From: CAYJAD01 sp964371195
GTDB lineage: Bacteria; Desulfobacterota; Desulfovibrionia; Desulfovibrionales; Desulfovibrionaceae
Assembly (NCBI GenBank): GCA_964371195.1
Contig: CAYJLD010000017.1
Coordinates: 1 to 37,040, forward strand
Direction of reading: 5' to 3'
Length of the DNA: 37,040 nt
Positions 31,589 to 37,040 of this stretch are shown piece after piece; within the stretch, counting starts at the first letter, position 1, and each line of letters starts with the position of its first letter. Both the position numbers and the translations under genes were made by a program. The notes beneath the pieces were generated by a model, which searched no databases, was not told the origin of the DNA, and worked only from the letters and a program-made list of their open reading frames with translations.

Positions 31589-32725
31589 ATGAAGTTTGCT
31601 AAATGCATGTTCTTACTTGTTTTTGCAGTGATGGCTTTTAGTGCTAGCCCAGCATTTGCTGCTGAGCCTATTAAAATTGGTGTATACCTACCCCTAACCG
31701 GACAAAATGCTTTTGGAGGCCAGCTTGAGCTTGAAGGCATTCAACTTGCCAATAAGCAAATGCCTAGCATCCTTGGTCGTCCTGTGGAGCTTGTTGTAGT
31801 TGATAACAAGTCTGATAAGGTAGAAGCAGCCAACGCTGTAAAACGCCTAACCGAACGTGATAAAGTTAATGCTATTATTGGTACTTATGGCTCATCCCTT
31901 GCCATGGCTGGTGGTGAAGTTGCTGAAAAAGCAAAAACCCCTGTTGTAGGTACATCTTGCACTAGCCCCTTGGTAACCCAAGGTAAGAAATATTATTTCC
32001 GCGCTTGCTTTATTGACCCATATCAAGGTCTTGGCGCAGCCCAATATGCTTTTGAAAACCTAGGTTATAAAAAAGCTGCAATTCTTATGGACGTTGCTAA
32101 TGACTATGCTGTTGGTCTTGGTGCATTCTTTAAGCGTTCCTTCACCAAGCTAGGTGGTGAAATTGTTAGCGAAATGAAGTATAGCTCTGGCGATACTGAC
32201 TTTACTGCTCAATTGACTGAACTTATTGCTAAAAAACCTGACATAGTGTTCATGCCTGCTTATTTTGCAGAAGGTGCTATCATCATGAAGCAAGCTCGTG
32301 AGCTTGGTGCAACTTTCCGCTTAATGGGTGCTGATGCAATGGATAACCCTGATACTCTTAAGATTGCAGGTAGTGCAGCTGAAGGTTTCTTATTAACCGC
32401 TTTCCCATATGCTGCTAATATGCCTAATATGAGTGCCGAAGCCAAAAAGTACACTGATGCTTGGAATGCTGCATATCCAAACAAAGAAACCAATATGAAC
32501 GCAGCTCTTGGTTATACTAGCTATATGATGATTATGGATGCCATTAAGCGTGGTAATAGTGCTGATCAAGAAGCTATTACAGCTAATCTTGCTACCACCA
32601 AAGACTTGCCTACACCATTTGGCATGTTGTCCATCAATGCTACACATGACGCTGAAATGCCTATTGGTATTATTGGTTACAAAGATGGTAAGCGCGTTTA
32701 CTTAGATCAAATTCAACCCAAATAA
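31589..32725 (+). CDS. livJ: Branched-chain amino acid ABC transporter, periplasmic binding protein
   Basis: Captures leucine/isoleucine/valine-type ligands for the LivHMGF transporter. A 378-aa precursor with a signal peptide ending AFA (residue 24) followed by AEPIKIGVYLPLTGQNAFGG, the usual start of Leu/Ile/Val-binding proteins. The lobe signature VVDNKSDKVEAANAVKRL and the segment IIGTYGSSLAMAGGEVAEK are typical. ATG 31589 is preceded by GGAGG. A strong terminator/attenuator between it and livH should give much more binding protein than permease. Specificity may be broader than the name implies. Confidence 0.93.
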   Translation: MKFAKCMFLLVFAVMAFSASPAFAAEPIKIGVYLPLTGQNAFGGQLELEGIQLANKQMPSILGRPVELVVVDNKSDKVEAANAVKRLTERDKVNAIIGTYGSSLAMAGGEVAEKAKTPVVGTSCTSPLVTQGKKYYFRACFIDPYQGLGAAQYAFENLGYKKAAILMDVANDYAVGLGAFFKRSFTKLGGEIVSEMKYSSGDTDFTAQLTELIAKKPDIVFMPAYFAEGAIIMKQARELGATFRLMGADAMDNPDTLKIAGSAAEGFLLTAFPYAANMPNMSAEAKKYTDAWNAAYPNKETNMNAALGYTSYMMIMDAIKRGNSADQEAITANLATTKDLPTPFGMLSINATHDAEMPIGIIGYKDGKRVYLDQIQPK

Positions 32726-32740
32726 TTAAGTTATCATAAT

Positions 32741-32769
32741 GGGGGTATGCTTGCATGCCCCCGTTTTTT
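32741..32769 (+). terminator. Terminator/attenuator between livJ and livH
   Basis: GGGGG-TATGC (32741-32750) pairs with GCATG-CCCCC (about 32753-32762), then G and six T residues (32764-32769). Because livHMGF follows in the same orientation without another clear promoter, partial readthrough probably sets permease levels below binding-protein levels. Confidence 0.85.
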
Positions 32770-32821
32770 ATGCTCCATGTTGATGTGGACAAGTTATTTT
32801 TTTGGAAAATAGGATATTTGC

Positions 32822-33715
32822 ATGAGCCTTGAAATGTTCTTGCAGCATTTTTTTAATGCTCTCACCTTAGGTTCCCTCTATGCTCTTATTGCCATTGGTT
32901 ATACCATGGTTTATGGCATTTTACGCTTAATTAATTTTGCCCATGGCGATATATTAATGGTGGGGGCATATTTTGTATTTTTTGGTACTTTTTCCTATGG
33001 CTTGCCTTGGGCTGTTGCAGCAGTTATTGCCATAGCTGGAGCATGCTTTTTGGGTGTTTTGGTGGAGCGCGTGGCCTATCGCCCCTTGCGCGATGCACCG
33101 CGCATATCTGCTCTTATTAGTGCCATTGCTGTATCATTTTTTATTGAAAGCCTTGCAGTAGTTGTTTTTACTGGCTTACCACGTCCAGTTCTTCAACCAG
33201 ATTGGTTGATTAATAAGTGGAGCATTGGAAATGTACATATTTTACCACTAACCGCCTTTGTGCCTGGTGTGACACTTGTCTTGGTAAGTATACTACTTTA
33301 TATCGTCTACCGCACAAAGCCAGGTCTTGCCATGCGCGCTATCTCAAAAGATATTGAAACAACGAGACTTTTAGGCGTTAAAGTGGACAATATTATTGCC
33401 TTAACTTTTTGCATAGGTTCAGCTTTAGCAGCCGCATCTGGCATTATGTGGGCTTTGCGCTATCCTAAAATAGACCCATATATGGGTATTATTCCAGGTT
33501 TTAAAGCTTTTATTGCTGCTGTGTTTGGAGGCATTGGCTCCATTCAGGGTGCAGTAATTGGTGGCTTGTTGCTTGGTTTTATTGAAATTATGGCCGTAGC
33601 CTTTATGCCACATCTATCAGGCTATCGTGATGCTTTTGCCTTTATCTTATTGGTCTTTGTTTTACTTGTGAAGCCAACAGGGCTTTTTGGTGAACGCATG
33701 GAGGAAAAAATCTAA
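32822..33715 (+). CDS. livH: Branched-chain amino acid ABC transporter permease LivH
   Basis: Inner-membrane permease subunit, 297 aa and about eight helices. Family signatures include the N-terminal FFNALTLGSLYALIAIGYTM and INFAHGDILMVGAYF, and the EAA-like cytoplasmic loop GLAMRAISKDIETTRLLGV that docks the ATPases. AGGA precedes the ATG. Its stop overlaps the livM start (TAATG), so the two permeases are translationally coupled. Confidence 0.95.
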   Translation: MSLEMFLQHFFNALTLGSLYALIAIGYTMVYGILRLINFAHGDILMVGAYFVFFGTFSYGLPWAVAAVIAIAGACFLGVLVERVAYRPLRDAPRISALISAIAVSFFIESLAVVVFTGLPRPVLQPDWLINKWSIGNVHILPLTAFVPGVTLVLVSILLYIVYRTKPGLAMRAISKDIETTRLLGVKVDNIIALTFCIGSALAAASGIMWALRYPKIDPYMGIIPGFKAFIAAVFGGIGSIQGAVIGGLLLGFIEIMAVAFMPHLSGYRDAFAFILLVFVLLVKPTGLFGERMEEKI

Positions 33716-34746
33716 TGCGCTTTAACAAATTTACCCTAGCTTCCTTGGTTCTTATGGTTATGGGGGGCATATTCCTCCTTTTTGCTGAAGTTTTCTTGGG
33801 CGCATACGAAATATATATCCTTAAGTTAATTTTTATTAATGCTATTTTGGCTTTGTCCTTGAATTTAATCTATGGATATACGGGTTTATTTTCTCTTGGC
33901 CATGCTGGATTTATAGCCATTGGGGCTTATGTTTCTGCTTTATGTATTTTAAGTCCAGAACAAAAAGAAATTATGTGGCTTTTAGAACCCATGATTTGGC
34001 CATTTTCTGAATTCTTTACTCCGTTTTGGGTATCAGTAATTGCTGGAGGAGTTGTGGCGGCGTTTTTCGCGCTTATTATTGGTCTTCCAGTTTTACGTCT
34101 TGGCGATGACTATTTGGGTATAGCAACTCTTGGCTTTGCAGAAATTATCCGTGTGCTTATTGTAAATGCTAATCCCATAACCAATGGTTCATTAGGTATT
34201 AAGGGTATTCCTAGTTATGCGGATTTAATTACTTGTTATTTTTGGCTATTGGTAACATTAATTTTCATGGTGCGCCTAGTAAACAGTAATTATGGCAATG
34301 TATTAAAGTGTATTCGCGACAATGAAATTGCTGCTAAAGTCATGGGTATCAATGTATTCTTTTACAAGGTTCTTTCATTTTGCCTTGGTGCTTTTTTTGC
34401 TGGTGTGGGTGGAGCATTACTTGGTAGCCACCTATCTACCATTGACCCTAAGATGTTTAATTTCTTGCTGACTTTTAACGTGCTCATGTTTGTTGTAGCT
34501 GGTGGGCTTGGTTCAATTACCGGATCCTTACTTGGTGCAGGTGTTATTACAATTTTACTTGAATGGTTGCGTGCTCTTGAAGAGCCTATGAATTTAGGTT
34601 TTGTTGAAATACCTGGTATTCCAGGCATGCGTATGGTTATTTTTTCACTTATTCTTTTGGCTATCATTCTATTTAGACGTGAAGGTATTATGGGCATGCG
34701 TGAGATAACATGGCAAAGCATTATTGGTTTTTGGAGGAAAAAATGA
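33715..34746 (+). CDS. livM: Branched-chain amino acid ABC transporter permease LivM
   Basis: Second permease subunit, 343 aa. It contains ALSLNLIYGYTGLFSLGHAGF, the LivM counterpart of the LivH motif, and the ATPase-contact loop GNVLKCIRDNEIAAKVMGI. The near C-terminal VAGGLGSITGSLLGAGV is also typical. ATG 33715 overlaps the livH stop by one base, and its own stop overlaps the livG start (ATGA), continuing the coupled operon. Confidence 0.95.
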   Translation: MRFNKFTLASLVLMVMGGIFLLFAEVFLGAYEIYILKLIFINAILALSLNLIYGYTGLFSLGHAGFIAIGAYVSALCILSPEQKEIMWLLEPMIWPFSEFFTPFWVSVIAGGVVAAFFALIIGLPVLRLGDDYLGIATLGFAEIIRVLIVNANPITNGSLGIKGIPSYADLITCYFWLLVTLIFMVRLVNSNYGNVLKCIRDNEIAAKVMGINVFFYKVLSFCLGAFFAGVGGALLGSHLSTIDPKMFNFLLTFNVLMFVVAGGLGSITGSLLGAGVITILLEWLRALEEPMNLGFVEIPGIPGMRMVIFSLILLAIILFRREGIMGMREITWQSIIGFWRKK

Positions 34747-35543
34747 GTAATTCCTTTATAAAACCAGAGCCAAAGGACGCTGTGTTAAGTTTACAAGGTG
34801 TGACTATGCGCTTTGGTGGCGTTATTGCAGTTAATGACCTTAGTATGTCCATACCAAAGGGTAGCATTGTGGGTTTGATTGGCCCTAACGGAGCAGGTAA
34901 GACTACGGCTTTTAATGTGATTAGTGGTTTTTACACCCCACAAGTAGGGCAGGTCAGTTTTAATGGAAACAACATCACCGGTGCACCACCGCATAAGGTT
35001 TGTGCATCTGGTCTTGCTCGCACTTTTCAAAATATTCGTTTATCTCAACATCTTTCTGCATTGCAAAATGTCATGGTGGGGTGCCATGTACGACGCAAGT
35101 GCCCTTGGTGGACAGTGCCATTGAGCCTTCCCGGATTGCTTAAAGAAGAAGATGCCATTGCAGATAAGGCCACAAAGCTTATAGAACAGCTTGAATTAAC
35201 ATCATATATTGATGAAAAAGCCAGTAGTTTACCATATGGTGCACAGCGTCGCTTAGAAATTGCGCGTGCCTTGGCAACTGAGCCAAGTTTCCTTTTATTA
35301 GATGAGCCGGCTGCTGGCATGAATCCACAAGAAAGCTTAGATCTAATGCGTTTTATTGGCTATATTCGAGATAAATTTAACGTGACTATTTTATTAATCG
35401 AACATGACATGAAGGTAGTCATGGGAGTTTGCCAATATATTTGGGTTATGGAATATGGTCGGTTAATTGCTGAAGGTGAACCCGACTCTATTCGCAATAA
35501 TGCCGATGTGGTACGTGCTTACCTTGGCGATGATGCTGTATAG
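34743..35543 (+). CDS. livG: Branched-chain amino acid ABC transporter ATP-binding protein LivG
   Basis: One of two ATPase subunits. The 266-aa protein shows Walker A GPNGAGKTT (residues 47-55), the Q-loop region with LARTFQNIRLS, a signature variant LPYGAQRRLEIARAL in place of LSGGQ, Walker B LLLDEPAAGM and H-loop IEHDMKVVM. LPYG-type signatures are normal in LivG. Start at ATG 34743 (GGAGG upstream) rather than the in-frame ATG 34710 inside livM. Confidence 0.95.
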   Translation: MSNSFIKPEPKDAVLSLQGVTMRFGGVIAVNDLSMSIPKGSIVGLIGPNGAGKTTAFNVISGFYTPQVGQVSFNGNNITGAPPHKVCASGLARTFQNIRLSQHLSALQNVMVGCHVRRKCPWWTVPLSLPGLLKEEDAIADKATKLIEQLELTSYIDEKASSLPYGAQRRLEIARALATEPSFLLLDEPAAGMNPQESLDLMRFIGYIRDKFNVTILLIEHDMKVVMGVCQYIWVMEYGRLIAEGEPDSIRNNADVVRAYLGDDAV

Positions 35544-35586
35544 GGTGATGCGATTAAGCATTTCCATAATTGTAAGGATTTAATAA

Positions 35587-36309
35587 ATGCTCAAAATAAA
35601 TGATTTAAAAGTTCGCTATGGTGGCATTGAAGCCGTGCAGGGTGTTAATTTGCATATACCTCATGGTAGCATTGTGACTCTTATAGGCGCCAATGGAGCT
35701 GGTAAAAGCAGTACCATTCGTTCTATTGCAGGGCTAAATAAACATGTAAGTGGGCAAATTTTATATAAAAAAAATGAAGAAGCTGAAACAATTTCCTTAC
35801 TTGGCCTTTTGCCAGAAATGATGGTGCGTCATGGTATTTCTCTTTCTCCCGAAGGGCGACGTATTTTACCACATCTAACCGTAGAAGAAAATTTACAGCT
35901 TGGTGCATATAGTCGTAATGACAAGCAGGGCATTGCTGATGATATAGAGTGGGTTTACTCATTATTCCCACGCCTTAAAGAGCGGCTATGGCAAAAAGGC
36001 GGTACACTTTCTGGTGGTGAGCAACAAATGCTTGCCGTTGGACGTGCTCTTATGAGTCGCCCAAGCTTGCTTATGCTTGATGAACCATCCTTGGGTTTAG
36101 CTCCACTCTTAGTTAAAGAAATTTTTAATATTATAACGAAAATTAATGCAGAAGGTACAACTATTCTCTTGGTAGAACAAAATGCCTTTGCAGCCCTTTC
36201 CATTGCCCATTATGCTTATATTTTGGAAGTAGGGCGTATTGTGCTTGAGGGTAGCGGGCAAGAATTGCTAGCTGATTCAAAGGTTAAGGAAGCCTATCTT
36301 GGTGGCTGA
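35587..36309 (+). CDS. livF: Branched-chain amino acid ABC transporter ATP-binding protein LivF
   Basis: Second ATPase subunit, 240 aa, with Walker A GANGAGKSS (residues 34-42), signature TLSGGEQQMLAVGRAL, Walker B LLMLDEPSLGLAP and the LVEQN H-loop replacement typical of LivF, in which the histidine is absent. AAGGA precedes ATG 35587, 43 nt after livG. It ends the livJHMGF cluster. Confidence 0.95.
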   Translation: MLKINDLKVRYGGIEAVQGVNLHIPHGSIVTLIGANGAGKSSTIRSIAGLNKHVSGQILYKKNEEAETISLLGLLPEMMVRHGISLSPEGRRILPHLTVEENLQLGAYSRNDKQGIADDIEWVYSLFPRLKERLWQKGGTLSGGEQQMLAVGRALMSRPSLLMLDEPSLGLAPLLVKEIFNIITKINAEGTTILLVEQNAFAALSIAHYAYILEVGRIVLEGSGQELLADSKVKEAYLGG

Positions 36310-36669
36310 TTGATATTGATTTATTGATACAATTCCCCTTGCTTTGAGTTGCGTAACCTATTGAAAACTTAACCTTAAATGCATATGCAATCTCCAATGA
36401 TGCTTCATAAAGAAGTTTGTTCCAAGATTATTTCATTATAATTCACTTACACTACATCTTCATAATATGATTTTACTTGTATAAATAAAATCATATTAAA
36501 AAAATATTTACTAATCCACATTGCTGAAACATTGCGCGTGTTCAGAAAAAATGATATATTTTTTTAACAGTGAAATTTTATTTTAAGCATTGCCAAATGC
36601 TCAAGACGCATTATTTAGTGATAAGATTTTGTATGTAATAATAGTTTCTACATAAATACGGAGGCCACT
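36310..36669. other. livF-ftsH intergenic region
   Basis: 360 bp with no gene. It contains a perfect 12-bp inverted repeat AATATGATTTTA/TAAAATCATATT (36464-36475 and 36486-36497), a CTGAA-A-CA/TGTTCAG hairpin near 36524-36546, and a weak promoter-like pair TTGCCA-N16-TATTTA near 36590. No convincing liv terminator is visible. Confidence 0.5.
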
Positions 36670-37040
36670 TTGAATCAATTTACCCGCAACCTAACGCTTT
36701 GGGCCATTATTGCTCTGGCTATGGTTATGCTTTTTAATATGTTTCAGCAACCCCAGAGTTCCAATAAAAATGTGCTCTATACTGAATTTTTACAGCAAGT
36801 AGAAAAGGGTGATATTACAGAAGTTATTATCAAGGGTAATACCTTAATAGGTCAAGGTATCAATGGTGATAATATTCAAACCTATGCTCCTACAGATTCT
36901 GATTTAGTTAGCCGCCTTATGGATAAAAAGGTAGCTATTAAGGCTGAGCCGCTTGATGATCAACCATGGTATATGACTTTGTTGGTTTCTTGGTTCCCCA
37001 TGCTTTTACTTATTGGGGTATGGATTTTCTTCATGCGCCA
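36670..37040 (+). CDS. ftsH: ATP-dependent zinc metalloprotease FtsH (N-terminal part, runs off right edge)
   Basis: Membrane-anchored AAA+ protease. About 123 codons are visible. They hold the first membrane helix (LTLWAIIALAMVMLFNMF), the periplasmic domain with the family motif VLYTEFLQQVEKGDITEVIIKG-like segment and VSRLMDKKVAIKAEP, and the second helix beginning TLLVSWFPMLLLIGVWIFFM. The start is TTG at 36670, set by a perfect GGAGG five bases upstream; no ATG fits that position. The AAA and protease domains lie outside the window. Confidence 0.93.
   Translation, partial: MNQFTRNLTLWAIIALAMVMLFNMFQQPQSSNKNVLYTEFLQQVEKGDITEVIIKGNTLIGQGINGDNIQTYAPTDSDLVSRLMDKKVAIKAEPLDDQPWYMTLLVSWFPMLLLIGVWIFFMR

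Noticed and set aside
1..37040. CRISPR arrays, complete insertion sequences, prophage genes, rRNA or tRNA genes
   Set aside because: None was recognised on reading both strands; the only mobile DNA seen is the two MITE copies.

Overview
The window looks like chromosomal DNA from an AT-rich (low-GC) anaerobic proteobacterium, most likely in the Desulfovibrionales. I infer this from family-level resemblance of the proteins and from the gene mix: rpoB, a stand-alone AICAR-transformylase-type PurH, FeoA/FeoB with a small Cys-rich FeoB-associated protein, Fur-type operators beside a flavodoxin, and a hybrid kinase with a c-type heme-binding sensor domain. No sequence search was run, so the taxon is an inference.

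Layout. 1-3292 (-): N-terminal ~80% of rpoB, running off the left edge. 3293-3739: rpoB leader and its own promoter. 3740-6023 (+): a periplasmic substrate-binding-like protein and a membrane sensor that lacks an output domain. 6053-7345 (-): homoserine dehydrogenase. 7704-12208 (+): aroK-type shikimate kinase, aroC, recD2 and an exported phospholipase-D-type nuclease. 12396-12956 (+): a cysteine-free Cu,Zn superoxide dismutase. 13181-15905 (-): a short conserved-looking protein, purA and holB. 16090-17364 (+): AICAR transformylase. 17654-18671 (-): a STAS-like protein with a Cys-rich tail, and a flavodoxin behind a Fur box. 18762-22081: an island with an EamA-type transporter and a CgeB-type glycosyltransferase, bracketed by two inverted copies of a ~185-bp miniature transposable element. 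22264-24916 (+): Fur-box promoter, feoA, feoB and the FeoB-associated protein. Then uvrC, a heme-type hybrid sensor kinase, gltX, the branched-chain amino acid ABC transporter livJ-livH-livM-livG-livF, and the start of ftsH at the right edge.

How they work together. Most genes are housekeeping (transcription, amino-acid and purine synthesis, DNA repair, translation). The clearest linked theme is iron: flavodoxin and feoAB both carry Fur-like operators, and the mobile-element-flanked island sits between these two iron loci.

No large undescribed defence or biosynthetic system is evident. The less explained signals are small: the paired miniature elements with ~10-bp target duplications; a 62-nt intergenic element shared by the sodC and gltX leaders; a rod-shaped predicted RNA before gltX; rpoB detached from its usual ribosomal-protein neighbours with an A-tract promoter; a SodC with both disulfide cysteines gone; and a long inverted repeat between flavodoxin and the Cys-rich STAS-like gene.
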